Source: Zonotrichia leucophrys gambelii | Taxonomy: Eukaryota; Chordata; Aves; Passeriformes; Passerellidae | Assembly (NCBI RefSeq): GCF_028769735.1 | Contig: NC_088171.1 | Coordinates: 71,875,216 to 71,939,215 of the forward strand | Direction of reading: 5' to 3' | Length of the DNA stretch: 64,000 nucleotides | In this document: in pieces, positions 26,101 through 38,867 of the stretch | Numbering within the stretch: position 1 is the first letter of the stretch | How the letters are laid out: the number at the start of each line of letters is the position of its first letter | Program-made: the position numbers and the translations under genes | The notes under the pieces: model-generated | The model's input: only the letters and a program-made list of their open reading frames with translations | What the model was told of the DNA's origin: nothing | The model's database searches: none

Positions 26101-29100
26101 AAAAGAAAAAAAAGAATAAGCATTCAGTAGGTCAAGTATTGATATAAGAGTCTGAGCAAGCAACAGCAAATTTCACTGTGGTAATTTATCTGCATGGGCC
26201 AATGGCTATTGACTGCCTGAAAATAAAGGTCGATCACACTGATAGATTTCAATGCCATGGCTATGAACATATATTAATAAACACAGCACAGAAGTGATTT
26301 TTGACTCTGTTGGAAAGGACAGATAATCAATATCCTTGTGTCCTTGCTGAGGCTGAACTTCGTACTTGGATTATGTTAACGAAAGACTAAATAAAGTGCT
26401 GATGTTTTTATATAATTAAGATATGGAGCAAAATAATAAATTTAGTGGCTTTTGTTGGTTATTTAATTCTGAAATTAGTAAAAAACCCACTTAAATCATT
26501 AAAAAAACCCAATATCTCTTTTTCACCAGAATCCTCTCCTGTCCCAAATATTTTTTCTACTATATTCTTGCTGCAAGAACAAATTCAGCCCTTAACACTG
26601 CAAACATACATGGACAAGTGATTTGGACAATTTGTATAAGAGCCCAGAGGTCTGGACTGTTGTGGTGTTTTTTTTTTTTCCCCAGACAGGTGGCCAAGCT
26701 ATAGAAGTCCACTGATGCCTGGATATATAATCCAGACAGCATTGTTTTGTAAGACATTTGAAGGTTCCTTTTGGAAAGAAGCAAAAGCGCAGAATCCTGG
26801 CAACCTGACATTATCCGAATACTGCAATCCCTTTGCAGTTATTTTCATTCTCCACCACTCTGCCTGGCATGTAGACTTGCACAGCTGAGCTGGATGAGGG
26901 AGTTAATCCAGCTGAAAACTAACCACTTCAAGAAAGGAGTAGGATGCAAATGGAACTGTTCTCCACTCAGAGTGTGGTCTTTTAAAACATTGGGAATAGG
27001 ATCAGGAAACTGAAAAAGAGCTCAGCAGCATGGCCTAGAGCAATCATTAGCTGCATTGGATGCATCCTGAGATGCAAACTGCAAAGGAGTGAGCCTAAAT
27101 ATGTGTCTTATCATGTGTGACCTGTTCTGTGAAATGCCTGCGTTTCAATCACTCACCATAACGACTGGTACAAGTATTTTATTTCACTGCTCTACATGGT
27201 CATTTCAAGAAAAGCCTAAATTATTCAGGCATTTCATGAAATACCTGGCATTACTATTCCAGCCATACCATGAAACCAGTTATTGAGTGGAATGACTAAC
27301 GTTCCCATTCATTTAGAGAAGAGTGCATTGTAATAATAAGTGTTAATTTTCTGAAATCAAACATAGAACTGTATGGGTCCAGTGGTGAGCATAAAAGACT
27401 GCGCAGTGCTATAAATACATATAATAGATACAGTTTTACTTCTCTTTGTTAAGTTAGCAATTCCAAACAAGCAGAAACCAGGTATTTTACATGTTATCGA
27501 CCTATTATTTTCTGTATTTTCCTGTTAGGGATAAAAACTTCCACCACTTCTCAAACAGTTTAGGTGATTAGCTTTATATCAGAATAGTAAGACTGTTATT
27601 TTCTTTTTTTCTATTTAAAAATTACTTTATTACAGAATAAGCAGTATAATTATGTATACCTTCATATGTCTATATCTCAAACCACAGGCTCCTAGATGAT
27701 CCAGACAAACGAGGCTTTCAGAATTGTAATCTCAGTTCTATACCTACACATGAAGATACACAGATAATGGCAGGTGCTACATCTTTGTCTCTCTTCAAAC
27801 CAACCATTGGAAAGGTGCATGCACTTGGATAAGCCTGCATCTAGGTAGTATCCACATACTACCTGACAATAACCTGGCAGTTAATGTGCCCAAACTGCTA
27901 TTCCTTGTGCTGGACAAGCCTTTTATGCTCACATTATGTTCCCTCCTGGTTTTAGCCACTTTTTCTTTCACTGTACAAAAAGTTAGTATCTCCAAGGCAC
28001 AGAAAAAATCCTTATAATAAGAAAATATCTGCATGAGAAGCAGTATGAGACATGCAAAATCCTAGTTAATGTGAAAAATCAGAGGCCTATCAGTTAAGCA
28101 TTTATCTTTAATTCTTTTATTCTCCCCTTATCTCTCTATTTGAAAGCTTTTAGCTTCTTTTCTTTCCTCTTTGAATTGAGTCCCTGCACCAATTGTCTTT
28201 CTAGTGGCCAAGTAACCAAGTTTTATTTCAGTGTCTTAAAAGAAAAGGTGATTTCTAATAACTAATTCACACCTCCCCCTTTCCTTCCAAAATCGATTGA
28301 ATTTTTACTAAACAATAAACCTGGGTACTAACACTTAAATTGAATGCAACAGGACAAAATATTTTTCTGCTGTAATATTTTCTGTGTTAAATTTAGCTGA
28401 ATTTGACCAGTCAGCTCAGTTTAAAATCAAAAATTCAGATTTTCCAAATATTTCTTCACTTCTTTTTCAATGGAACTAGATGTCAAATTTGAACAGATTT
28501 TATTACTAGTTTACTCTGTTTCTGAAAGGAACATATTAGTCTCAAAAAACTTTTTCCTGCACAAGCAGTGATTCCTGCTTTTAAATTAACATTTTAATGC
28601 TTGACACTTTGTAAATAATTCACCTACAGCAGGAAGGTGAGAGGTTCTGCAAAAACCTATATTATGTATGAGATCTAAGTCATTTAACTTCTTAGCATGA
28701 AGCTGTTAGGTTAGGTATAAGTCTTTGCTTAGAGACCTAAACAAAATCTTTACTGTTTCTTTGCAGTTACCTGAACTTTAAAAATCAATGTTTATGTAGA
28801 TGCTCCTTAATATTGCTGTTTCTTGCTTCAGTTAAATGACTGTAGATATTGTAAAATGCACGTGAAAGCCTGTACGTATACACTAAGTCCCTTGTACTTC
28901 ATCATTTCCATCATCCACAATAGTTAATGCTGAAGAAGCACAAGAGAATTCTTAGTTCTCTCACCAGCATTCCCAGCCACTCATGCATGAAAAGGAGATT
29001 TCTTATCAGCTAAATACTTATATCTCCACCTTTCCATCCATCTGCTGAATGGGAAAAGAGCTCAAATTAAGTGAACCACTGACTTTCACTGTAAATAAAA

Positions 29101-29472
29101 GGGTTTAGCTGTCTTATAATATGTTTTCCCATCCTTCCCCTCTTCCACTTCTTCAGATATATCTCCAAAGCATTTTTGTGACTATCAAAAGACCTTTCAA
29201 GTATTTTCTTTTTGAAACAGCCCAAACCACTTTTGAGCTCTAATGGTAGGGTAGTCTGGGTGTTGCACTGGGTTCCTGGGCATCACTGTGAGTACACAGA
29301 TTTCTTTCAATGAAATCTAACTGCAGTCTCAAATCAGTATGAAATGAAACAGTATCAAATCAGATCAAAGAAAACTTCTACTGACTTATCCCAGTGATAG
29401 CATTTAGGCATCAGTCACAGCAATCCATCAAGGAAAATTGTAGTATAAAAACTAGTTACTGATCTGCCAGTC
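23197..29472. other. Mostly unique DNA, no gene recognised
   Basis: The stretch from about 23.70 to 24.95 kb is richer in G+C than its surroundings and holds an 11-base G run at 24076-24086. It could be an old, unclassified repeat. Overlapping open frames of up to 107 codons occur there on both strands and none has a recognisable domain. The remainder is AT-rich unique sequence. Confidence 0.45.
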
Positions 29473-29797
29473 ACTTAGTGTTGCCACCTTATTGCAGGGG
29501 TTCCATACTGTTGTCTCCTATCCCAAAAGTTTCATACCTTCTTGGTGTTTCTTATAGGTATCTCCTCAGAGCACTGCCCCTTTCTTCTTGACAAACCAGC
29601 CAGCTGACTCCAGCACCCTCCTCAACCAGCCATCCCACTCTTTTATAGCACTCTTCTTCCCACTGGTTACACCTGTGGCCTGTTAAAGTCAGGCCTGCTC
29701 CTAATCTTTGCTAACTGGCCCAGCTGAAACTCCTTAGGGGTAAGATTACTTTCTGCACCATCTTTATTTTCTTATAGTCTATCCCCCTACAACTTAG
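29473..29797 (-). mobile_element. Solo LTR, 313 bp, 6-bp target duplication
   Basis: The LTR at 29479-29791 starts TGTTGCCACC and ends CCCCCTACA on the plus strand (TG...CA). It is flanked by ACTTAG on both sides (29473-29478 and 29792-29797). A CTATAAAA box on the minus strand at 29641-29648 sets the transcriptional orientation. A 6-bp duplication is usual for alpha- and betaretrovirus-related elements. There is no second LTR or internal coding region nearby, so it most likely arose by recombination between two LTRs. Its ends match the 918-bp element at 16.5 kb. Confidence 0.85.
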
Positions 29798-30099
29798 GTC
29801 AGGCACCTGAGTTTAAATCACTCTGGACCTGTCCTGGCCCCCATTAATGGCTCTCCCGCCCATGGGGGTGGTGTTTTGGAGATCACTCAGCTCTCATGCT
29901 GGTATGGCGTCAGATCCCTGTTAGGGCACATAGCCAGACTCCAGGGTACCTTGGTTTAAGAGAAAGTTGCCTTTGTGTTCTCTCCATAAATAAAGTCTTG
30001 AAAGTTGCAGTGATTTGTGTATAGTTTTAATTTTAGAGCATTCTGTGCAGTGCAGAAATTCACAAGGTTGTTCCTCCACTTCTGTTTTTGAGGCAAACC

Positions 30100-30419
30100 T
30101 ATAGCAGGAGTCCTAGTAAAATATTTGTATTGTATTTGAATATCTGTATATAGGCCTTGCCCTAATAAGCCCCGGTTGTTTTTGATGGGCTGCAGCTGCA
30201 ATGTGCTTAATTGGGCTGCAGCTGTAGCTCGTGAAGGTAACTGGGATAAAAGGGGGTGGGCTTGGCCAGTCAGGGAGAGCCTGGAAGAAGCCCTGACTAA
30301 GAAGCAGTACAAGAAGAAGTCTGTGCTGTGAGGAGCTGCCCCAAGAAATATCACTGAGAAGGTACAGGACTTTAGAAATATGATTGCAACAGTATGGGAC
30401 TCTATAAATCTGATAACAA
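30100..30419 (+). repeat. 5' LTR of the compact retroelement
   Basis: It starts TATAGCAGGAGTCC and ends GATAACAA. It contains GGGATAAAAGGGGG (30243-30256), a TATA-like promoter candidate. Compared with the 3' LTR it has about 25 extra bases around 30188-30230, where GGGCTGCAGCTG is duplicated. Its end region (AGAAGGTA... to ...CAGTATGGGACTC) resembles the end of the solo LTR at 29.5 kb, so the families are related. Confidence 0.8.
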
Positions 30420-30420
30420 T

Positions 30421-30438
30421 TGGTCACCCTGATGTGAT
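30421..30438 (+). promoter_or_regulatory. Primer binding site candidate, tRNA-Trp-like
   Basis: TGGTCACCCTGATGTGAT starts one base after the LTR. It differs at three positions from the site complementary to the 3' end of tRNA-Trp, the primer used by avian alpharetroviruses. The position and the TGG start support the role. The tRNA assignment is inference. Confidence 0.6.
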
Positions 30439-30690
30439 GGATGTATGCAGCCTGAGAGCTGTAGCAGCCTGAAGAGCTGTGGAAGATAGGTGTGGCAGCC
30501 TGAGAGCTGTGGAGGTTAAGACAGCCAAGAGCTGTGAAGAAATGCAGCCTTTGAGTTGAGGAGCTGGGACAGCTAGGAGCTGTGAGAAATATGGCCTTTG
30601 AGTCAAGAAGCTGTGGGGAAACACGGCCTTCGAGTCATGGTAAATATATGTATCATGCAGCCAAGAGCTGTGGTAGAATATATGTAGTGT
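30439..30690 (+). repeat. Imperfect minisatellite-like core
   Basis: About six to eight degenerate units of roughly 30-40 bp share the core GAGCTGTGG, often preceded by GCAGCCTGA or CAGCCAA. They fill most of the element's interior in place of any coding region. Confidence 0.7.
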
Positions 30691-30830
30691 ATTGTGTCCA
30701 TCTAAATACGTTTCTGTAAAAAGGGGGAAAATATACTAGGAGTCCTAGTTGTATTGCATTGTACAATCAAGAGCTGGGAAAATATATGTATTGTATATAA
30801 TTGTAAGTAGAATATGTAAAACTTGTCTCT

Positions 30831-30854
30831 GTAAGAAAAAAGAAAAGGGGGACA
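30831..30854 (+). promoter_or_regulatory. Polypurine tract candidate
   Basis: A nearly pure purine stretch (AAGAAAAAAGAAAAGGGGGA) lies immediately before the 3' LTR, where plus-strand synthesis of a retroelement is primed. Confidence 0.65.
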
Positions 30855-31149
30855 TATAGTAGAAGTCCTAGTAAAATATTTGTCTTGTATTTGAATATCT
30901 GTATATAGGCCTTGCCCTGATAAGCCCCGGTTGTTTTTGATGGGCTGCAGCTGTGGCTAATGAAGATAAGAGGGATAAAAGGGGGTAGGTTGGCTGGTCA
31001 GGGAGAGCCTTGGAAGAGCCCCGACGAAGAAGCAGCAACAAGAAGAAGTCTGTGCTGTGAAGAACTGCCCCCAAGAAATATCGCCAAGAAGGTATGGGAC
31101 TTTAGAAATATGATTGCGACAGTATGGGACTCTAGAAATCAGATAACAA
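30855..31149 (+). repeat. 3' LTR of the compact retroelement
   Basis: It starts TATAGTAGAAGTCC, carries a GGGATAAAAGGGGG TATA-like box near 30972-30985 and ends GATAACAA. It is about 295 bp, shorter than its partner because it lacks the internal duplication. Scattered substitutions separate the two LTRs. Confidence 0.8.
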
Positions 31150-31168
31150 CAAGATAACAACGCAAACC

Positions 31169-31860
31169 TGACCCCAATGACAGTCCAAAGTGTAAAGATG
31201 TTAGTTGAGCTTTAGATTGAGCAAAGTGAGGAAGTGCCTCAGTCTCTCCCTTGAATCCTGGATAGCTTAACTGGGCACAAAGAGACAATGTTATCTTTGT
31301 TATTTCCAAAGACATTCTTTGGGATGGTAAAATTTGAACCTAAAAGGAGGATATAATGATCAGCTGCATATTCTTAGCTGTGTGCAAGAAGTTCAGAGTA
31401 ACTATTAACATAAAATATTTACCTGATTACATCTAGTAGCTGCTTAACTCCCCAACATCCATTAAATCACAGCAGTTAAAGCACACCTCCCCTCTTGTCA
31501 GCTGCTCTCTGTGTCTGAGTCCAGGGGCTTCCACATTTGTCAAGGACAAATATGTCTCTATAAAGCAAACATGTTGTGGGTGAAGAGATATCACCCATCA
31601 GCCTGTCAGCCAAGCAAACAAAACCTGGCATACAAGTCCAAGTGAGCTGTGATTCTTTCATTGCAGAAAGATGTTTAGCAGAATAGGGTGCTCTAGAGAT
31701 GCCACACATCCCACTCAGAAGATGCCAGAAGTAACTGTGCTATTTAAAGTGGTATGGACATCAGGAATACAAGGGAATCTTAAGCTGTCTCATGGTGTTA
31801 ATTAAGTAGAGCTGATCAGGTATTTGCTTTGAAAATAAGGCAAAAATAGAGATGTTCAGT
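31169..31860. other. Unique DNA, no gene recognised
   Basis: Nothing recognisable was seen. It separates the compact retroelement from the plus-strand CR1 copy. Confidence 0.4.
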
Positions 31861-33704
31861 GGATGCATGGTCAGGCGATGTAGGAATCATCCAGAGGTGC
31901 TGCTTGACCCTGTAGGGAGAAAATGTCTGCAGCCAAAGCTCAACTGGAGTTGAAGCTGACCAGAACTATGGGGGACAATAAAAAGAGTTTTTTCAAATAT
32001 AATAATGGCAATACCCAGTGTAAAAATCATGTTTTCCTGTTACAGGATGAGAATGATCACCTCACAATCAAGGACAGAACAATGCAGAGGTGTTTAATGC
32101 ATTCTTTGCATTTTCTGTCTTCAACACAGATGATGGATCAAGGGGGTCTCAGTGCCCTGAGCTGGAGGATCATGACTGTGAAAATTACCAGCTCTCAGCT
32201 GACCCTGAAATTGTGCAGGATCTGCTGCTCCAGCTGGATCCCTACAAATCTATAATCCTCTAGATTCTAGCTAGAAATATCTCGCTTATGTCATTGCAAA
32301 ATCCTTCTTCATTATTTTTGAATGATTTTGGGAATCTGGAGAGGTCCCAGCTGACTGGAAACTGGCAAACATTGTCCCAGTTTTCAGGAAAGGCAAGAAG
32401 GAAGACCCCAGGAACTAAAGGTGTGTTAGTCTTGCTTCAGTGCATGGCAAAGTTATGGAGAAAATTATCCTGGGTGGTATTGAAAAACACCCAAAAGACA
32501 ACAGAGTCATTGGTCACAGCCAGCATGGCTTCATGAGAGGAAAGTCCCACTTATCAAATCTGATTTCCTTTTATGACAAGGTAACCCACCCAGCTGATCA
32601 AGGGATGACAGTTGATGTAGTCATTTTGGATTTCAGTAAATCTTTTGATAATGTCTCTTACAGGATCCTTCTGGACAAAATGTCCAGAACACAGCCACAT
32701 AAACACATCATGGATAGGTGATGGGTCAGGTACAAATGGTTACAGTGAATGGGGTAAAATCAAACTGGTGATCTGTCACTGATGGAGTTCTACAGGGATC
32801 CTTCCTCTGCCTTGTGCTCTTCAACATCTTCATAAATGACTTGGATGCAGGCCTGGAAGGGATGTTAACTAAGTTTGCAGATGATACAAAAGTGGAAGAA
32901 GCTACTGACTCCCTTGAAGGTAGGAAGTCCTTGATAAATTAGAGGACTTGGCAATCAACAATAGTATAAAGTTTAACAAGCTGAAGGGATGGGATGGGGC
33001 AATTGTAGATGTACATATAGAATGGTGAATGAGATGCTGGACCTGGGGGTCCTGGTCAGTGGCAAGCTGAGCACGAGCCAGCAGTGCCCTGGCAGCCAGG
33101 AGAGCCAGCCCTGGCCTGGGGGGCATCAGGCACAGCATGGCCAGGCAGGCAAGGGAAGGGATTGTCCTGCTCTGCTCTGGGCTGGGGCAGCCTCACCTCC
33201 AGTGCTGGGGGCAGTTCTGGGTGCCATGATATAAGAAAGACATTAAAGTATTAGAGAACATTCAAAGAAGGGCCAAGAAGATGGTGAAGGTCCTTGAGTG
33301 GAAGCCATTTGAGGAGGAGCTGAGGTCAATTAATCTGTTCAGACTGGACAAGAGGAGACTGAGAGGAGACATTGCAGTCTACAACTTCCTCGTGAAGGGA
33401 AGAGGAGTAGCAGACACGGATATCTTCTCTCTGGTGGCCAGTGACAGGACCTGAGGAAGTTGTCAGGGGAGGTTTAGGTTGACTATTAGAGAGGTTCTTG
33501 ACCCAGAGGGTGGTTAGGCACTGGAACAGGCTCCCCAGGGAAATGATCACAGCACCAAGCCTGGTAGAGTTCAAAAAGCATTTGGACAATACTCTCAGGC
33601 GCATGGTGTGATTCTTGGGCATGGCCTGTGCAGGGCTAAAAACTGGACCCAAAGATCCTTATGGGTCCCTTCCAACTCAGCATATTCTTCTGTGATTCTG
33701 TGAT
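31861..33704 (+). pseudogene. Decayed CR1 LINE, ORF2 reverse-transcriptase end plus 3' UTR
   Basis: Pieces of the CR1 ORF2 protein (endonuclease-reverse transcriptase for target-primed retrotransposition) appear in successive plus frames. There is a lead segment with AKAQLELKL (31923-), a segment with HGFMRGKS and LDFSKSFD (RT palm motif A, about 32520-32655), and FADDTK (the catalytic DD motif, about 32871-32890). Frame changes and stops break it into at least three frames. The 3' UTR follows and ends with TTCTGTGATTCTGTGA near 33704. The endonuclease half is missing. The copy is 5'-truncated, as is usual for CR1, and inactive. Confidence 0.93.
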
Positions 33705-36700
33705 CAATTCAACCTTTTTTGTTATTTTTGTTATTACTAAATTAGAAATATTTTTAAGTTCTTAACTCTTAAATTATGGTCATGGAAAGAAGAATAACTT
33801 TTTTAGCTACCAATAAGTCACATTATTAGGCTCATGAATATTCATATGAAAGGAAACCACATGAAGCATGCAAATCTAGCAAGATCAAAAATTCTCCTTA
33901 GCCTCTCTGTTGAGTCTCTGTATCGTTTTCATGGTGGGGGTTTTTGTACTCTGCTGATTTGTACTCATTTTTGCTCAAGTATTTGATCTTCTTCCTTTAC
34001 CTTTTTACCATTCATGTTCTCTTCAGTCTTTTCCCTCTATCACTGTCACTACGTGGAACAAGGATGATCCTTCCAAGGGCAGTGGGCTCAGTAGGATAGA
34101 GGAAAATTTGTCCTCACCTTCCTGATGGAGAGCCAAATGGCAGGAACATGAGCACATCTTTCTTCTGAAGGAGAGATGGAGCGGGAGACAACAGAACAAA
34201 GCTGGCAAAAAATCAAGGCCAGGTCCAGATTCTGCCCTTCATGACTTCACAGGTGTAGAGAAGGACCCAACAGAAAGTAGCAGAGGCAAAGAAGACCTTC
34301 CTGGGCACAATACAGATCACTCCTTATTTCCTTCAGATAAGGACTGCAGAGAGAAGAGGAGGTGCTGAAAAAGGGTGAGGCATTTCCCAGCCAGAGGAGA
34401 AATGCAGAAATTATCAGTCTGTTTTTACTAGCACAAGGTAGTGTAATAAATTTCATTATTTATTCTCAAACTGTCTTCATAGGCACTTGGTGGTAGCCAG
34501 CCCAGTGGATCAAGATCATGAAGTCTTAGTGTCTCTCAGGAGCTCCAATTTCACTTCCAAGGGCATTTCTTTTTCTGTATGTCAAGTCTTCTTTTTCTGC
34601 TGTTAGAAAAGATACAGAAAGTGAACTTATATGTTCTCAAGACTTAAGATCTTGAGGAATGAGTGCACACAGACCTACAAAATACACTTAATGTGTATAC
34701 ACAACATACGAAGTTTTCTTTGTGCTGCAATATCAATACACAGCAATAATAACTCCTGTTGATGTGAGATCTTTTGAGACTGTATTCAGTGCCTTCATGC
34801 CTTCCCTACATCCTAACCTTTAGAGCATCTGTTTTAAGTTTGCTTTTCCTCTGCTAGAAACTTGAAGGAGTTTCCTTTACCACTCCTTTTCCCAGTCACT
34901 TGTAGACATCTTTTTCACAGAGTAACAAAGCAAAACGTAAGGAAACAGTTGAGTTAAAACATTTTAAAAACAAGGGAATATTTGATGCTATATAGAAAAC
35001 AATTCTAACATTTCATTTTGGACACCAAATTTACCCCAAGACAGCTGGGGTAACGCGGGCATTATGTACCCGCAAGGAGAAGTTGGAGCATCCAGAGGGC
35101 ACAGAGAGCAGGGTTTTCAAAGGCAGCGCCCCTGCAGGTTTTCCACAACCCCAAAGCTAGTTAGCAGAACGTTTCCAGATGTAAGATTGCCAGGATTTCC
35201 TCCACCTGCAGCCGGATTAAGTAGTTTGTTAGCGTGAGCTGCCTCTGCCACCCTGTGGGAGTTTGTGGGAAGTGCGGGAGTGTCCTGGAACAAGCAACCA
35301 GCATCCTGCCCCGAGCCTCACCTTTCCATTACAGAGATCGCCTGGTACTACAATTATCTGCCTGGCTGCTGGTGTGGAATCAACCCACAGGGCACTCTGT
35401 CAAAGAAGAGCAATCTTTTCTGCTTCATTTCTCAATGGATTTGAGTTAAAAAAAAAAGAAAAAAAGGCACCACCAAACTCCCAAAACTCCTGAATTTGAG
35501 CATTTGTAAATTTTGTGACAGTTGTCATCTGAAGCTGTGTATTTGTCACTGAGATTCTCATCCTTCATAAATCACTGTGGACTGATGCACAGCAAGGAGG
35601 ATATTTTTCCAATAAAATACACATAATTTTAAATGGCAAAGGCAGAACTGTCAGAAACTGATCAAATGCATCAGTTAAAAGCTGTTTAGTTCCTGGGAAA
35701 TTGTGTTTTGATACAGGCATTTCCAGGCAATCCCAGGACCATGAACATATGTTTTAAAACTATTTAAAGACTAGATGTAGTAAGAGTTACAGAAATAAAG
35801 TGCAGACAGTAAAGAACCCAGATTATTTTGGATGGACTAGAATATTCATGGAAAAAAAGGAAAATAAAATTGTGGCATTGAGTATTCTGTGAACACCTTC
35901 AACCACCTCTATCCTCTTGTAGGCATCATTGTAGACATGTAACTTATCTGAGTGAGGCTAACACATAATTTAAAAAGAGAGATTTTTGTAATTAACAGAA
36001 TTCCAAAAATATTTCATCTCCATGTGCTTGTCAAAGCTATCAGAAATGTTTCTGCTCATCACATGTACTCAGTAGTGAAACTAGTTAGAAAAGAAGTGGC
36101 AATCGAGGGGAGAAGTGTCCATATCAATATTACCATTGCTAATACTCCTCCTCTCTCTTTTTCCTCTTCTAGATCATTCAAAATGCAGATTGTTTTTACT
36201 CCCTATAACCAAACACAGAAATTGTCAAGGCCTTCATGAAGACTAATGAAATTACCTAAAACATAGAAAAAACTAGCAGTGTTAATTATTGTTCCTAGTC
36301 CATTATATTCATGTATGTATATATTCACACATAAATGTGTTCATGTATGAATGACTACATATTTATATGTACTGCTCTTTATACTTGCCTGTACGTTTCT
36401 AGCCCCTGCTTTGCCATGCTGGCACTGCTGGGATCGAAGAGTACTCAGTCTCAGTTTATATTGCTAAAACAGTAGTGAGAGCCTGGCCTGGGGCAAGGAG
36501 AGAGCCTAAGGAGCTCTCCCTTGCCACCCTTTTCTGGCAAAGCTTCAGTGACCATCTCTGCTTTAGGCACAGTTTTCCCCATATCCCAGGGTGGAGCACA
36601 TGCACCAAGGCCCCTCCAACCCCTTGGTCACCCCACGTTCACCCTGTGCCCCATTTGCCAGCCCCTGTGGGAGAGTCATGAAGGCTCAGAAGAGTGGGCA

Positions 36701-38867
36701 ATGTCACGGCAAACCTGCAAGCACACAGCTTACCTTATCATCTGCTGGTGGTCAGCCTCAGTGTTATCCCACCTTTGCACTGGATTTTTCTGGGAATGGA
36801 CACTGGTTTTTGATTCCCTTGTGCACCAAGAGGATTGGAGATACAGAACTGGGGAGGATTCTTTATCCCTCCTGCATTGTCCTGAAATGTAGGAGGAGAC
36901 AAGTTATAAGATATCATATGTGATCTCTCAAGTATGAGGTTTTTTGAAAGAAATGACAGTTGACACAAACACTACTAGTCCAGAAATGGCCAGAATGGGG
37001 CAGGACTCTGGCAGAAGTAGCAATTGCTAAATAAGGGCAATAAAATGACATCTGCACCTACAGAAATAGAATTGGAAGCTCAGAGCCCTGTGTATTCTCT
37101 TTCCAAGATAATTCTAGTGAGAATGAAATTACATAGAAGAGGTTTAATGCTTGGGAATCTAATGACATTGCTTTTTTATTATTATTTAAACAACACATCT
37201 ACTAAAATTCACTCAATGAAAGTTAAACAAGCTCACTAACAACTTAATTTTCATTTGGTAATTCAAGGTCTTTCTAGAGATGTATGAGAAACACGAGAGA
37301 AAAGCTCTCTGCCTCCATTAATGTTTTATGTCAGTTATAATTTCATTATAGAACTGCCTTGTTTCAGCCTCTGAGAATAGCAACATAACATCTTAGAGAT
37401 TGCTATGTAGAGCAGTTTAATTACTATCTGATGGTTAGATCAACAGTGTGAAGCACTGAGCTTTGTTATTCATGAACAAGCCAGAAAAATTAAACCACTC
37501 ACTGAAAATTGTTCTTTAAATACTTCTGCAATACCAGTGGGAATTGTTTTTCTAGATTAAAATTCCAAGTAATCCTCACTATCTATTTCTTTAGGATGGC
37601 TTTCTGTTTGGTTGGCGTTTTAGTTTTTCTTGACCAGTGACAATAGGTGGTATTTTTGGAACTACTTAGCAAGTAAGATTCTTAAATCTTATTGATAGTA
37701 AGGGCTCAAGCTTCCAACACTTCCAAAGGCTATCACTCATTTTTGAAAACTCAGCTGAAATCTAATTTTTTGACCACTTTTGGTGTTTGAAAACAAAAGT
37801 ATCCCTATTCATCTCAGTCATAGCAAGCGCTCAGCTAATATCTTAATTCATGGTGCATTTTATTTAAATTGAAATGTGCCTATTAAGTCAGATGTTCAGA
37901 ATTTTATTGCTAGAATAATTTAACTGAGGAGAAAATCATATTGTAAATTTATTATACTAAAGAAAATGCAGGATTTGAAAAAAAATATACAACCAAACAA
38001 AGCACAATTTGGATTTATTGCACTGAATTACGGAAGAGCTGAATTAGTTTGCTCAAAAGTAACATTGTAACATTTCTCATAAATAGCCCAAAAAAAGAAT
38101 TAAAACTTTAAGTCTCCTAGAGGGTAGACCAAACCATGTTTTGCATGTTTTTGATGGCATGTATGATTCCTTTGAACGGCACCTTCTTTAGTCCCACCCA
38201 GCTGAGATTAATGACCCTAGTTACAGGAAAAGAGAAGGAAGGACTCCACTTACAATTGGCACTTAGAAGCAAATGAAATTCAAGTAATAATATAATGGCT
38301 TGCCAGCTTTTCTCATATCTTAATGATGTACCCTTATAAAATCCACTCTGATGATGACAGGGTTCATTGGGCAGATTTTGAATGCTAATTTTGTCTTGTG
38401 TATTCCCGGGTACAAAACACTGGTGACTAAAATTGTTCAGAAGAGTCTCAGTCCTAGAATTTATGAAGGGCTTAACTGCATTGAAAAGCTTTTCAAAGAT
38501 AGAATATAAATGACCACTGAATGGAAAAAAAAAATCAGAAAAAAAGCCTAACAAAACCAAACAAAAGGAAAAGTAGAAGCAGAAAAGAAACCTCTCTTGA
38601 ATATTTCAACCCACTGCATATCAGAAAAGATTGAAAGTTAGTAGTCAGCCTAATGTGAAGTAACTAAGCAAAGGGCAAAAAGATTGACTGACTAATAAAC
38701 AAGTTCTAAAAATAAATGTTTTTTCTAAACCAGAAATCAAGTATTTGGAAGAAATTTCTGAAATTTACAGACTTTCTTAGCACCTTTTCTTTCCACTCTG
38801 TCCACAGTGATTTTACAAATTTCACATTGAGCATACTTACACAAGGCACATGGCCCCACTCAACCTC
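33705..38867. other. Mostly unique DNA, no gene recognised
   Basis: The segment 35040-35420 has more G+C and CpG than its surroundings and ends in an A-rich run (35449-35466). I cannot classify it. A 147-codon open frame on the minus strand at 38117-38560 has no recognisable domain and includes homopolymer-rich stretches. The rest is AT-rich. Confidence 0.45.

Larger units (their letters stand above)
30093..31168 (+). mobile_element. Compact non-autonomous two-LTR retroelement (TRIM-like)
   Basis: Two related LTRs (30100-30419 and 30855-31149) face the same way about 435 bp apart. Between them lie a primer-binding-site candidate directly after the first LTR, a purine tract directly before the second, and no protein-coding capacity. 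The direct repeat GCAAACC flanks the unit (30093-30099 and 31162-31168). Size and layout fit a terminal-repeat retrotransposon in miniature that depends on another element's enzymes. The LTRs differ at many positions and in length, so the insertion is old. The 3' LTR is followed by a 12-bp partial duplication of its own end (31150-31161). Confidence 0.8.

Noticed and set aside
30439..30690. CRISPR-like or satellite array
   Set aside because: Units are degenerate and of uneven length, have no regular spacers, and sit inside a two-LTR retroelement.
38117..38560. 147-codon minus-strand open frame as a possible gene
   Set aside because: No motif recognised. It contains homopolymer-derived Phe/Lys-rich segments and has no supporting splice or promoter context that I could see.
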